Part shown: positions 17,867-27,131 of the stretch, piece by piece
How the letters are laid out: each line of letters begins with the position of its first letter
How positions within the stretch are numbered: the stretch's first letter is position 1
DNA from: Metasolibacillus fluoroglycofenilyticus
GTDB taxonomy: Bacteria; Bacillota; Bacilli; Bacillales_A; Planococcaceae
Reading direction: 5' to 3'
Assembly: GCF_003049645.1 (NCBI RefSeq)
Contig: NZ_PYWK01000001.1
Span: 1,705,487-1,769,486 of the forward strand
DNA: 64,000 nt
Notes under the pieces: generated by a model
Told to the model about the DNA's origin: nothing
The model's input: only the letters and a program-made list of their open reading frames with translations
The model's database searches: none
Position numbers and translations under genes: made by a program

Positions 17867-19024
17867 TTGAATATTGAGCCATCATTAAAAATGTCGCTAT
17901 TTACAGAGGCGATTTTTGGGAAATTAAAAGCATTTGCAGCACAGCAGCAGCAAAAAGGTATGGAAATTATCGATTTAAGCTTAGGCAGTCCAGATATTCC
18001 CCCTGCTCCTATGCTGCTTGAACATATGGCACAGCTAGTAGCCAAACCACAATCGTATCGTTACACATTAACAGGTGTACAGGCTTTCAACGAGGCTGTT
18101 TGTCGCTACTATGAAAGAGTAAACGGTGTTACGCTTGATGCACAAACAGAAGTTGTACAAACGATGGGCTCACAGGAAGGATTAGTCCATTTACCAATTG
18201 CCTTTTGCAACCCTGGTGATATCGTCTTAACAACGAACCCAGCGTATGTCGCATACGATGCGGGCATTCATCTAGCAGGTGCAACGCCCTATTATATGCC
18301 ACTTACAAAGGACAATGGGTATTTGCCAGACTTAGCTAGTATTCCAAACGACATTGCAGACAAAGCTAAGCTACTTATTTTAAACTTACCGGGCAACCCT
18401 GTACCGGCAATGCCTTCTGAGCAATATTTTGAGCAAGTTGTGGCATTTGCTAAAAAGCACAATATCATCGTTTTACACGATGCGGCTTACTCTGAATTTT
18501 ATTTCACTGGGAATGCTGCGAGAAGCTTTTTAGCAACACCGGGTGCAAAAGAGGTCGGCTTAGAAATTAATTCTTTATCAAAAAGCTTTAGCCTTGCAGG
18601 TGCACGCATTGCTTATATTGTAGGCAATGCAAATATGATTGGCATTGTTAAGCAGCTTAAATCAAATTTAGATTTTGGTATTTTCGAGCCGATTCAGCTA
18701 ACTGCTGCACTCGCCCTAGACCATGCAGAGGAAATTACGGCAAGCTTACGCACGACATTTGCAGAGCGACATCGTGTATTAATGACTGGGCTTCAGCAAA
18801 TTGGCTGGGAGGTAGCACCTTCCAATGGCGGAATGTTCGTCTGGGCAAAGCACCCATATAAGATGACAAGCGAGGAATTCGCCTTTAAAGCCATTGAAGA
18901 TACTGGTGTTGTGATGGTTCCTGGCACCGTATTCGGTAATGCTGGCGAGGGGTATATGCGCCTAGCACTTGTACAAGATGTAGAATTACTAGCGCAAGCT
19001 GTTGAAAAGCTTCGCGCTATCTAA
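17867..19024 (+). CDS. class I/II PLP-dependent aminotransferase
   Basis: 385 aa. Fold-type I aminotransferase: LSLGSPDIPPAP at the N-terminus, TNPAYVAYDAG, NLPGNPVPA, DAAYSEFYF and SLSKSFSLAGARIAYIVG with the PLP Lys. The order resembles LL-diaminopimelate/PatA-type enzymes, but substrate specificity cannot be set. Start at TTG 17867, 8 bases after AAAGGAG. It is a single gene closed by a strong bidirectional terminator. Confidence 0.9.
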   Translation: MNIEPSLKMSLFTEAIFGKLKAFAAQQQQKGMEIIDLSLGSPDIPPAPMLLEHMAQLVAKPQSYRYTLTGVQAFNEAVCRYYERVNGVTLDAQTEVVQTMGSQEGLVHLPIAFCNPGDIVLTTNPAYVAYDAGIHLAGATPYYMPLTKDNGYLPDLASIPNDIADKAKLLILNLPGNPVPAMPSEQYFEQVVAFAKKHNIIVLHDAAYSEFYFTGNAARSFLATPGAKEVGLEINSLSKSFSLAGARIAYIVGNANMIGIVKQLKSNLDFGIFEPIQLTAALALDHAEEITASLRTTFAERHRVLMTGLQQIGWEVAPSNGGMFVWAKHPYKMTSEEFAFKAIEDTGVVMVPGTVFGNAGEGYMRLALVQDVELLAQAVEKLRAI

Positions 19025-19071
19025 TTAGGTCTACCTTAAGCATGTTTTAGCGAATATTTAATATAGAAGAC

Positions 19072-19114
19072 GGGGCTGTTCGAAAAATGTTTATTTTTTC
19101 GAACAGCCCCTTTT
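19072..19114. terminator. bidirectional terminator, GGGGCTGTTC arms
   Basis: GGGGCTGTTCGAAAAA and TTTTTCGAACAGCCCC: a perfect 16-bp stem then TTTT. One of the GGGCTGTCC-type stems recurring in this window. Confidence 0.85.
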
Positions 19115-19127
19115 ATGATGAAATTCG

Positions 19128-20354
19128 CTACTCCTCGTACATATCCTCTTCAGTCGTTTGGAAACGATTGTAGCGCTTTTTAAACACTTGATAAATATGT
19201 GTTACTAGCACTTTAATTAACGCATAAGCTGGTATCCCTAAAATAACACCTGGAACGCTGAATAAGGAGCCTGCTGTTAATAACACGAAAATAATAGTAA
19301 TTGGATGGATGCTCAATGATTTGCCCATAATTTGTGGCGAAATAAACTTCCCTTCAATTAATTGTACAATCGTCCAGACAGCCGCAAGCTTTAAAATCAT
19401 AAACGGTGAATCAGAGACAATAGCAATAATTGCAGCAGGTGTAATCGCAATAACAGGGCCTAAATATGGTACGACACTCGTCACCATCGCCAGTACCCCT
19501 AACAGTAATGCATAGTCTAAGCCGATAATTAGGAAGCCGATTGTTACCATCGCCCCAATGCAAATAGACACTAAAATTTGCCCTTGAATATAGGAGCTGA
19601 TTTGCTTGTCCATATCGTGTAATACTTCACCTACGAATTTTCGCATGCTCGGCGGAGTAAGACGCACGATAAACTTCGGCATTTTTTCGCCCTCATATAA
19701 TAAATAAAACAAGATGAATGGCACTATAACAAGTGATAGCACAAGACCTGTCAAAGCAGAAACAAATCCGGTAATTCCCGATGCAACACTTGTAGCAAAG
19801 CCTGTTGCCAAATCCTTTACTTGCGTCACGATATCATCCGTCAAGCTTGTAATCATTTGATCGTAATCAAAATTAATTCTCGCAAAGTATTCATCTAGCC
19901 GTGAATTATTCAGCCATGAAACAATATTTTCAACAAATGCCATAAAATACGCTGGAAACTCATTCATTAAATTTGTGAACTGGTCGCGTAAAAATGGATA
20001 AATTAATACGATTGTTAATGCTAAAGCACCGATTGCAACTAAATAAATAATTAAAATCGCCCATATTTTAGAAATATTCCATCGCATTAATAAACGTAAA
20101 AATGGTCGTGTTAAATAATACAGTATAACGCCAAGCACCCCTGGCAAAATAACGACCTCAAATAATACACGAAGTGGCTGGAAAATAAATGAGATTTTAT
20201 CATAAATAAAAATAACACAGCCGACAATTAACAAGATAAGAAGTAAGAACAATAAGTTTTTTCCGCCTAAAAAGCGGATGAAACGTGTCGAAAAAAAATT
20301 CGAAGTTTCTTGCGGTAGCTGCTTATTTTGAATATTTGTTTTTCCCTGCTCCAA
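19128..20354 (-). CDS. AI-2E family transporter (PerM/YdbI-like)
   Basis: About 408 aa, 7-8 membrane segments in the family pattern: a pair of N-terminal helices, FLRDQFTNLMNEFPAYF and a long soluble stretch, then SSYIQGQILVSICIGAMVTIGFLIIGLDYALLLGVL, VPYLGPVIAITPAAIIA and EGKFISPQIMGKSLSIHPITIIF. Family members export or exchange small solutes; AI-2 itself is not implied. The start is uncertain: TTG 20354 follows AGGGGTGG, and a TTG at 20378 lacks a clear site. Single gene. Confidence 0.9.
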   Translation of the reverse strand: MEQGKTNIQNKQLPQETSNFFSTRFIRFLGGKNLLFLLLILLIVGCVIFIYDKISFIFQPLRVLFEVVILPGVLGVILYYLTRPFLRLLMRWNISKIWAILIIYLVAIGALALTIVLIYPFLRDQFTNLMNEFPAYFMAFVENIVSWLNNSRLDEYFARINFDYDQMITSLTDDIVTQVKDLATGFATSVASGITGFVSALTGLVLSLVIVPFILFYLLYEGEKMPKFIVRLTPPSMRKFVGEVLHDMDKQISSYIQGQILVSICIGAMVTIGFLIIGLDYALLLGVLAMVTSVVPYLGPVIAITPAAIIAIVSDSPFMILKLAAVWTIVQLIEGKFISPQIMGKSLSIHPITIIFVLLTAGSLFSVPGVILGIPAYALIKVLVTHIYQVFKKRYNRFQTTEEDMYEE

Positions 20355-20496
20355 AAAACCACCCCTGCTAATTGTCAAATTTTAAGAAAATTGCTACAGC
20401 ACAAGCTTATCCTAGATGCTGTTCAAACATTAAACATACACTTTCTTATTTTTCAAAAAAGATATCTGTGCAGCTATTCTAGCATGAATTAGCTGC

Positions 20497-21435
20497 TTAT
20501 TTCATCTGTAAAAACTCATGTAGCAAAGCTTGATTTTGCTGCTGATCGATTTCTAAAACAGAGCCTGCATGCTGATACGAGTTAAATGTATATGTTCCCT
20601 CGACAGGAATCGTCATTTTTTCGATTTCTACGCCACCACCTGCTGCTATAGATAGCGCTATTTTTAACTCCTGTGCAGATGTTAAATCGGTAGTCATATA
20701 GCCTTGTGCTGCACCGATAAATTTCGGTAAATTTTTGGCATTTGCTGGTGATAATAGCTCACTCTTTAATGCATCCATCACCTTTTGTTGACGAGCAACA
20801 CGCCCAAAATCACCTTCTGCATCTTGTCTAAAGCGTGCATAGCCTAACAATTCCTTGCCATTTAGCTGCTGCGTACCTTGCTTTAATGAAACTCCAATAT
20901 ATGCCGACATATCCTTTTCGACATCCATCGTAATACCATTTGGCGCTAAAATATCAATTAGCGCTTCAAAACTTTTAAAATCAATGACTGCATAATGATG
21001 AATAGGCACTTCAAACATTGCATTCAACGTATCTTTTAATAATTGCACACCGCCTAAGTAGTAGGCTGTATTCAGCTTATAGGATTGATAGCCCGGAATG
21101 TCTGCATAAATATCACGCATAAATGAGACAAGCTTTATATCATTCGTGTCGTGATTCCATGATAATAGCATCATCGTATCTGTACGCGACTTCTCCTCTC
21201 CTCGACTATCGACACCTAAAATTAAAAAATTTTCAATCTCTCCTTTTTTTGCATCCGCTACAAAGTCTTGCTCAGGCAGCTTTGTTTCACTTGCAAGATT
21301 TTGTCCACTGCGATATTGCTGAACACTATAAGCAACTGCTCCTAATAGCAATGCGATAATTATTAGAAAAATAAACCTTCCTGTACGAAATTTTTTTCGT
21401 TTATGTCGTGTTTGTCGTCGTTCAAGCTGCTCCAT
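20497..21435 (-). CDS. LytR-CpsA-Psr (LCP) cell-wall polymer ligase
   Basis: 312 aa, start after TAAAGGAGAATTTT. Basic cytoplasmic tail (RRQTRHKRKKFR), one TM helix (about 21-41), then the extracellular LCP domain: LILGVDSRGEEKSRTDTMMLLS, VSFMRDIYADIPG, KLNTAYYLGG, GITMDVEKD, GYARFRQDAEGDFGRVARQQKV. These include the Arg/Asp residues that bind polyprenyl pyrophosphate. It attaches wall teichoic acid or a secondary wall polymer to peptidoglycan, which in an SLH-bearing cell would anchor surface proteins. Confidence 0.94.
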   Translation of the reverse strand: MEQLERRQTRHKRKKFRTGRFIFLIIIALLLGAVAYSVQQYRSGQNLASETKLPEQDFVADAKKGEIENFLILGVDSRGEEKSRTDTMMLLSWNHDTNDIKLVSFMRDIYADIPGYQSYKLNTAYYLGGVQLLKDTLNAMFEVPIHHYAVIDFKSFEALIDILAPNGITMDVEKDMSAYIGVSLKQGTQQLNGKELLGYARFRQDAEGDFGRVARQQKVMDALKSELLSPANAKNLPKFIGAAQGYMTTDLTSAQELKIALSIAAGGGVEIEKMTIPVEGTYTFNSYQHAGSVLEIDQQQNQALLHEFLQMK

Positions 21436-21931
21436 AAAATTCTCCTTTAGTGTCGTCCGAAAGGCGGATACTTCGCACTGCTTTTTGGACGTTTTATTAA
21501 TATTTCATTAGAATCACTCACTATTTAAAAAGTAAGTAACTCGTTTTAAAAACTATAAACTCTTAAACTAACAGCATTCTTTTAAATTTAAAATAAATGA
21601 AAGCTTTTTTCACTGAACCAAAGATGCGTTAGTCTATTCGGACAGTCCTCCCTTATTATACTGTTTCCGTACAAATTTTAACATCTTTCAGCAATCTTTT
21701 CTGCGACGAGTAAACGCAGGAGCACATCTTTTTTGCGACGAGTAACCGCAGGATAAGGAGGCAAGTACAAAATTTAAAATTTTTTGAAAAAGTTGCTAGG
21801 TTTGCTGTTTTCAATCATTTCAAACAATCTATTTTCCTTTTTGAAATGGTCATATTTTTAATAAAACAAAACGAATCTTCTGAAAAGAAATTTACTGTCC
21901 TCCTTTACAGACGTCCTACCAGTTCAAAAGG
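21436..21931. other. intergenic region, about 500 bp, hairpin and short repeats
   Basis: Contains a CGTCC...GGACG hairpin at 21454-21491, next to the LCP start, and two direct copies of the 17-bp GCGACGAGTAA motif. The rest is AT-rich with no gene seen. Confidence 0.4.
21702..21752. repeat. two tandem copies of TGCGACGAGTAACCGCAGG
   Basis: Copies at 21702-21720 (one mismatch) and 21734-21752, 32 bases apart in the same orientation; both intergenic. Confidence 0.65.
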
Positions 21932-21961
21932 TTGTCGATAGTTTTTCACGCATGATACAAT
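21932..21961 (+). promoter_or_regulatory. msrA promoter
   Basis: TTGTCG (21932-21937), an 18-base spacer, TACAAT (21956-21961), 26 bases before the msrA start. Confidence 0.5.
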
Positions 21962-21987
21962 ACAGGCTATGAGAAGGAGGAATATAG

Positions 21988-22506
21988 ATGGAAAAAGCAA
22001 CATTTGCCGGCGGCTGTTTTTGGTGCATGGTTAAGCCTTTTGAAGAGTGGGACGGCATACATAAAGTAACAAGCGGCTATATGGGTGGTCATATTGATAA
22101 TCCAACATATGAAGATGTGAAGGCTGGACAATCTGGTCATTTAGAGGTTGTTCAAATCGAATTTGATCCAAGCATATTTAGCTATGAACGACTGCTTGAA
22201 ATTTACTGGATGCAAATTGATCCGACAGATGCAGGCGGGCAGTTTCATGACCGAGGTGAATCTTATTCAACAGCGATTTTTACACATAGCAAAGAGCAGC
22301 GTGAGCAGGCAGAAAATTCGAAGGCGGCTCTTGCGGCAAGCAGCCGCTTCAGCAAACCAATCGTCACAGCCATTCGAGACGCAGCAACTTTCTATGAAGC
22401 TGAGGATTATCACCAAGATTACTATAAAAAAGAATCGCAGCATTACAAGGAAGACCGCGCAAAATCAGGGCGCGATGAATTTATTAACACACATTGGCAA
22501 AAGTAA
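21988..22506 (+). CDS. msrA: peptide-methionine (S)-S-oxide reductase MsrA
   Basis: 172 aa, start after GAAGGAGGAATATAG. The catalytic Cys lies in GGCFWCM (residues 8-14), followed by [48 protein letters not shown] and DYHQDYY, all MsrA signatures. It repairs oxidised methionine in the cytoplasm. No MsrB domain is fused. The azlC gene begins 15 bases downstream, probably in the same transcript. Confidence 0.96.
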   Translation: MEKATFAGGCFWCMVKPFEEWDGIHKVTSGYMGGHIDNPTYEDVKAGQSGHLEVVQIEFDPSIFSYERLLEIYWMQIDPTDAGGQFHDRGESYSTAIFTHSKEQREQAENSKAALAASSRFSKPIVTAIRDAATFYEAEDYHQDYYKKESQHYKEDRAKSGRDEFINTHWQK

Positions 22507-22520
22507 AGGATGTGGCTACT

Positions 22521-23234
22521 TTGAACAGCACAAACGCAACACGTGCTGCGCTAAAATTCGCGTTTCCCCAAACGGTTCCCATTTTAGCGGGCTTTTTATT
22601 TTTAGGCATCGCCTATGGAATTTTTATGAATTCTCTAGGCTTCCATGCCATTTATCCGATTTTAATGAGCCTCTTTATTTTCGCAGGCTCAATGGAGTTT
22701 GTGGCAGCGAATCTACTGCTTATTTCCTTTAATCCACTTAGCGCCTTTTTCTTAACGCTAATGGTCAATGCAAGACATTTATTTTACGGTATTTCAATGT
22801 TAGATAAATATGGTCAGTCTGGTCATAAAAAATGGTATCTCATATACGGTATGTGTGATGAATCTTTTGCTATCAATAGCACGCTGAATATTCCGAATAA
22901 TCTTGATAAGGGAAAGGTCATGCTATTCGTCACACTGTTAAATCAAATTTATTGGGTGGCTGGTGCAACAATTGGAGGTGTTTTCGGTTCGTTCATTACC
23001 TTTAATACAGAGGGCTTGGAATTTGTAATGACCGCTCTATTCGTCGTTATTTTTTTAGAACATTGGTTAAATACAAAGCAGCACTATAGTGCAATGCTAG
23101 GACTCTTGCTATCGGCGATTTCGCTAGCCGTTTTCGGTGGTGAACGCTTTATCATCCCTGCAATGCTGGCGATTTTAGGTGTTTTAACACTACTTCGTCC
23201 AACATTACAAAAGGAAAAGAGGACTGCCCTATGA
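22521..23234 (+). CDS. azlC: AzlC-type branched-chain amino acid exporter subunit
   Basis: 237 aa, about 7 membrane segments. [33 protein letters not shown] and [11 protein letters not shown] are AzlC/YgaZ signatures. The large subunit of the two-component AzlCD exporter. TTG 22521 is preferred, about 10 bases after AAAGGA; the longest frame would start inside msrA. azlD follows with a 4-base ATGA overlap. Confidence 0.93.
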   Translation: MNSTNATRAALKFAFPQTVPILAGFLFLGIAYGIFMNSLGFHAIYPILMSLFIFAGSMEFVAANLLLISFNPLSAFFLTLMVNARHLFYGISMLDKYGQSGHKKWYLIYGMCDESFAINSTLNIPNNLDKGKVMLFVTLLNQIYWVAGATIGGVFGSFITFNTEGLEFVMTALFVVIFLEHWLNTKQHYSAMLGLLLSAISLAVFGGERFIIPAMLAILGVLTLLRPTLQKEKRTAL

Positions 23235-23557
23235 CAATTACACAGCAAATTATAACAGTAGGGGTCGTTGTAATTGGTACGATGCTCACACGTTTTTTAC
23301 CCTTTTTCATTTTCCCAGCTAATAAACCGACTCCCGTCTACATCCAATATCTTGGCAAAGTGTTACCTGCTGCCGTTATCGGTATGCTCGTTATTTATTG
23401 CTTTAAAGATGTCAGCTTTTTTTCTAATCGTCATGGATTGCCTGAAATTTTAGCGGTAATTCTTGTCGTCTCCCTGCATCTTTGGAAAAGAAGCATGCTA
23501 TTATCTATCGCAGCAGGCACATGCTTCTATATGGTACTTGTGCAGTATGTCTTTTAG
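23231..23557 (+). CDS. azlD: AzlD-type small exporter subunit
   Basis: 108 aa, four membrane segments: [49 protein letters not shown]. Small partner of AzlC/YgaH type; the ATG overlaps the azlC stop (ATGA), indicating coupled translation. Confidence 0.92.
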   Translation: MTITQQIITVGVVVIGTMLTRFLPFFIFPANKPTPVYIQYLGKVLPAAVIGMLVIYCFKDVSFFSNRHGLPEILAVILVVSLHLWKRSMLLSIAAGTCFYMVLVQYVF

Positions 23558-23611
23558 GAGGCAGAAATCTGAAAAAGCTACAAACAGGGGAAACATTTAA
23601 AATCACTGATA

Positions 23612-23653
23612 GCAAGGAGCTGTCCCAAAATGACTTTTCAGACGGCTCCTTGC
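23612..23653 (+). terminator. hairpin terminator with AAGGAGCTGTC arms
   Basis: GCAAGGAGCTGTC pairs with GACGGCTCCTTGC (one G-T pair). The inner CAAAATGACTTTTC matches the right end of the 35.9-36.1 kb repeat element, so it may be an internally deleted copy. A second hairpin (ACCACAAATTTAGCG / GCGCTAATGTGGT, 23682-23716) follows. Confidence 0.65.
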
Positions 23654-23795
23654 ACTAAGAATAGTGACAGCTCTTGGTTACTACCACAAATTTAGCGAAA
23701 AGCGCTAATGTGGTAGGTACATATTAACCATAGTTGCCAGCAGTCAATTGAAGGACATTGATTGATGGCATTTTTGATAAGGAGATTCTTTCATA

Positions 23796-24101
23796 ATGAA
23801 GCTTATTAACCCTCATACCGAGCTTATGTTGAGTGCACAGAGAGCTCTATTTTTAGCCATTACCAAAAATACAAAAGCCATTTACGCTAAAATCGAGAAT
23901 AACCATTTAATATGGAAAGTCTTTTTTGATGAAGAGCCTTCAGAAAATGAAAAAGACTTATTAAGTATTGCAGCGACAGAAGTAATAGCAGATTTCCCAG
24001 ATATTATTTCATGTGAGGAGCATTTTCTTCATCACCCTGCACCGATTAGTTTCAAAAATGAAGTCTACTATCATTGGCCCTATGCAAGACTAAATGATTA
24101 A
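23796..24101 (+). CDS. hypothetical protein, 101 aa
   Basis: Starts after AAGGAGATTCTTTCATA and ends before a strong terminator. A soluble protein, MKLINPHTELMLSAQRALFLAI...IWKVFFDEEPSENEKDLLSIAATEVIADFP...HHPAPISFKNEVYYHWPYARLND, with mixed strand-helix pattern and no signal or membrane segment. Its size and AEVIADF-like helix recall small immunity-like or DUF proteins, but I do not recognise the family. Confidence 0.75.
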   Translation: MKLINPHTELMLSAQRALFLAITKNTKAIYAKIENNHLIWKVFFDEEPSENEKDLLSIAATEVIADFPDIISCEEHFLHHPAPISFKNEVYYHWPYARLND

Positions 24102-24105
24102 AATT

Positions 24106-24149
24106 AAAACCATATGACAGCGAATTTTCACTCGCGTCATATGGTTTTC
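24106..24149 (+). terminator. intrinsic terminator
   Basis: AAAACCATATGAC pairs with GTCATATGGTTTT, with an extended imperfect CGA/TCG inner stem, 5 bases after the stop. Confidence 0.8.
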
Positions 24150-24204
24150 AGTTAACATAATAATATTATTTATATAAATTTGTAATTGCAGCTGGATATG
24201 ATGT

Positions 24205-24249
24205 TCTTATTTTAGCAGGCGTTTGGACACTAGCAGCAGCCTAAAGAAA
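24205..24249. repeat. right-end fragment of the dispersed repeat
   Basis: TTAGCAGGCGTTTGGACACTAGC...CTAAAGAAAC matches the end of the copy at 2746-2872 and resembles 46,295-46,335. Confidence 0.4.
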
Positions 24250-26037
24250 CTAAACATTCGCCGTCTCAAACATGATAATCGCTTCAATAAATTGTGCACC
24301 GTATTTTTTAAGTTTGCTCTCCCCTACGCCACTAATCGCTAAAAATTCCACTTCATTTTGCGGGCGTTTTGCACACATATCATGCAATGTTTTATCTGAA
24401 AAGACAACAAACGGTGGCACGCCTTCTTCTTTAGCAATCACCATACGTACGGCTCGAAGCTCTTCAAATAGCGGGTCTTTATCATGGGCAACTTGCACAG
24501 AGGATGCTTGTCTGCGATAAACGCGTTGCTTGCCTAGCAATACCTCTTTGCCTCGTTCTGCGACAAAAATTGTCGGAAATTGCCCGTTACTAACAGCGAT
24601 TAATTGCTCTGCAATTAAAAACTCGATAAAGTTAGCCACATCCTTTGCTGACATTGCCTTTAAAATACCATATGTCGGCAATCTATCAAAGCGCAGCTCA
24701 CTTACCTTTTTATTACGGGAGCCTGCTAGCACCTGTGCTGTAATTGTTTTACCAAATTTTTGCCCCATACGCACAATACAAGATAAGACCTTTTGCGCAT
24801 CCTCTGTTACATCTTCTTTCGGTCGTGTATCTGCACAATTGCTACATTGCCCACAAGCTTCAGCATCTTTCTCCCCAAAATACTCGATAATATAGCCCTG
24901 TAGGCAGCTTTCTGTGTGACAATAATCGACCATTTGCTGCAGCTTTGTGAGCTCCATCGGGATGCGAGTTCTGTCCTGAGCTTGATCAATTAAAAAGCGC
25001 TGTGTCTGCTCATCACTAGAGGCATATAATAAAATGCATTCACTTGGCAAGCCATCCCGTCCTGCCCGTCCTGCCTCTTGATAATAGCTTTCCATATTTC
25101 GTGGCATTTGGTAATGTAACACGAAGCGCACATTTGTTTTATTAATCCCCATTCCAAATGCATTTGTCGCCACCATCACTTGTGCCTCATCACGTAAAAA
25201 GCGATTTTGCTCCTGCGCGCGTGAAACCTCATCCATGCCACCGTGATATTTTGCTACCCGCACGCCCATTTTTACAAGCTGCTCGTACAATGAATCAACG
25301 GATTTTCTTGTTGCGGCATAAATAATACCAGCTTCATTCCTTGCATTTTTTAAAAACTCTTTCACATACGCATCCCTGCTAATAGCAGACTGCACAGAAA
25401 AACGCAGATTATCTCTGGCAAAGCCTGTAATAAAGGTATGCTCATCCTGAATCGATAGCGTCCCTCGAATATCCTCACAAACTGCTGGCGTTGCAGTAGC
25501 AGTTAAGGCAATAACGGTTGGGCGCTCTGGCCAAAGCTGTAAAATGTTGTGGATATTGCGATAGCTCGGACGAAAATCATGCCCCCATTGCGAAATACAG
25601 TGTGCTTCATCGACAGCGATGAGCGGCACTTTAATCGTCGCTAATGTTTGACAAAAATAATCATTGTCTAGGCGCTCTGGTGCAATATAAAGCATTTTTA
25701 TTCGACCATTGCGCACATCGCGTAAAACATCTTGCACTTCCTCCATCGATTGGGAGCTATTTAAAAAGGCTGCAGGTACACCACTTGCGACTAGCATATC
25801 GACCTGGTCTTTCATAAGCGAAATAAGCGGCGAGATAACGATAGTCGTTCCTTCTAAAGAAAGTGCTGGAATCTGGTAGCAAAGTGATTTTCCACCCCCT
25901 GTCGGCATCACAACGAGCGTGTCTATCCCATCCAACACTTGTGCGATTGCCTGCTCCTGACCTATGCGAAAGGATGCATAGCCAAAATATGTTTGTAAAT
26001 GCTTTTTTGCTTCTTGCATCTTCAAAACTTTCAACAA
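24250..26037 (-). CDS. recQ: ATP-dependent DNA helicase RecQ
   Basis: 595 aa, TTG start behind GGGAGG. Superfamily 2 helicase: VMPTGGGKSLCYQIP (Walker A), VDEAHCISQWGHDFRPSY (DEAH plus aromatic-rich loop), ALTATATP, YYQEAGRAGRDG (motif VI), the zinc-binding cysteines in ESCLQGYIIEYFG...CGQCSNC, winged helix, and a C-terminal HRDC domain (about 515-590). It unwinds DNA 3' to 5' in recombination repair. It sits 12 bases after the HMG-CoA lyase gene and is probably co-transcribed with it. Confidence 0.96.
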   Translation of the reverse strand: MLKVLKMQEAKKHLQTYFGYASFRIGQEQAIAQVLDGIDTLVVMPTGGGKSLCYQIPALSLEGTTIVISPLISLMKDQVDMLVASGVPAAFLNSSQSMEEVQDVLRDVRNGRIKMLYIAPERLDNDYFCQTLATIKVPLIAVDEAHCISQWGHDFRPSYRNIHNILQLWPERPTVIALTATATPAVCEDIRGTLSIQDEHTFITGFARDNLRFSVQSAISRDAYVKEFLKNARNEAGIIYAATRKSVDSLYEQLVKMGVRVAKYHGGMDEVSRAQEQNRFLRDEAQVMVATNAFGMGINKTNVRFVLHYQMPRNMESYYQEAGRAGRDGLPSECILLYASSDEQTQRFLIDQAQDRTRIPMELTKLQQMVDYCHTESCLQGYIIEYFGEKDAEACGQCSNCADTRPKEDVTEDAQKVLSCIVRMGQKFGKTITAQVLAGSRNKKVSELRFDRLPTYGILKAMSAKDVANFIEFLIAEQLIAVSNGQFPTIFVAERGKEVLLGKQRVYRRQASSVQVAHDKDPLFEELRAVRMVIAKEEGVPPFVVFSDKTLHDMCAKRPQNEVEFLAISGVGESKLKKYGAQFIEAIIMFETANV

Positions 26038-26049
26038 ACCTCCCTTAGT

Positions 26050-26904
26050 TTACATAATAATTTTATGTGCATATTTGCTTGTAGCAAGTAATTTCTCTTC
26101 ATCAATGCCTGTTGCAATGCCCATTTTATGCATGAGCTCTACTAGCTTATTTGTCGATATATTGCCTGTTGCACCTGGAGAAAACGGACAGCCACCTAAC
26201 CCACCAACTGAGCTATCAAAAGCTGTAATTCCTGCCTGCAGCGCGGCAATGGTGTTGGCGTAAGCGAAGCCATTTGTATCATGGAAATGAGCGATAAATT
26301 TAGTATTCGGATAATCCTCTCGCAATCTAGTAAAGCGCTCATAGACAATTTTTGGCGTTGCTTGACCATTTGTGTCCCCAATGGAAATCTCATCAACACC
26401 ATGCTGGACAAAATGGCTTACAACACGTGCTACTTGCTCGTATGAAATGGCGCCTTCATACGGACAGCTAAAGCACATCGATACATAGCCACGCACGAAT
26501 AAACCTTGCTCTTTAGCTATGCGAAACATTTCTTCACATTCCTGCAAAGAATCAGCAATAGAGCGTCTAATATTGCGCTCATTAAAAGTTTCACTCGCTC
26601 CGACAAAAACGGCAATTTGCTGTACCCCTGCTGCCAATGCCATTTCTAACGCTTTCATATTCGGTGTCAATACGAGAAAATCAAGACCCAAGCTTTTCGA
26701 GAAAGCAACAATTTCTTGCGCATCCGCCATTTGTGGTACAGCCCTTGGATGTACAAACGAAGCCGTTTCAATGCGTCTTACCCCTGTTTTAACAAGCTGT
26801 TCAATTAGTTTCTTTTTTTGCTCTGTCGGCACAAATTGCGCTTCATTTTGCAAGCCGTCTCTCGGTCCTACCTCAGTTATTTCTACCATTTTCGGAAAAT
26901 GCAT
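26050..26904 (-). CDS. mvaB: hydroxymethylglutaryl-CoA lyase
   Basis: 284 aa, start after AGGGGTGGGGAAACT. HMGL-like TIM barrel: EVGPRDGLQNE at the N-terminus (catalytic Arg/Asp), ETASFVHP, GDTNGQATP, the metal ligands in AHFHDTNG, and the family signature GGLGGCPFSPGATGN with the active-site Cys. It cleaves HMG-CoA to acetoacetate and acetyl-CoA, normally in leucine breakdown. No other leucine-degradation gene is adjacent; recQ follows instead. Confidence 0.94.
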   Translation of the reverse strand: MHFPKMVEITEVGPRDGLQNEAQFVPTEQKKKLIEQLVKTGVRRIETASFVHPRAVPQMADAQEIVAFSKSLGLDFLVLTPNMKALEMALAAGVQQIAVFVGASETFNERNIRRSIADSLQECEEMFRIAKEQGLFVRGYVSMCFSCPYEGAISYEQVARVVSHFVQHGVDEISIGDTNGQATPKIVYERFTRLREDYPNTKFIAHFHDTNGFAYANTIAALQAGITAFDSSVGGLGGCPFSPGATGNISTNKLVELMHKMGIATGIDEEKLLATSKYAHKIIM

Positions 26905-26955
26905 AGTTTCCCCACCCCTTATTCACATATACTATAACCTTAACCGAAAATAGGC

Positions 26956-26992
26956 TTTATGAAAAGTGGTGCAGCAGTTCACTTTTCATAAA
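26956..26992. terminator. perfect hairpin upstream of the HMG-CoA lyase gene
   Basis: TTTATGAAAAGTG and CACTTTTCATAAA pair exactly around a 10-base loop. No T run follows on either strand, so it may be a processing or regulatory hairpin between the MFS gene and the lyase gene. Confidence 0.45.
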
Positions 26993-27131
26993 GAGATTTG
27001 CCCTTATATTAGGAGGGATTTTTAAACAATTGATTTAGAGCCTTTTCGGTGTAGTAGTATCTTAATTCGCCGGATACTTTAGCCAAGCATCGTATTGGTT
27101 ACGAGCGATTTATGGCGTTCTTAGAATAAAA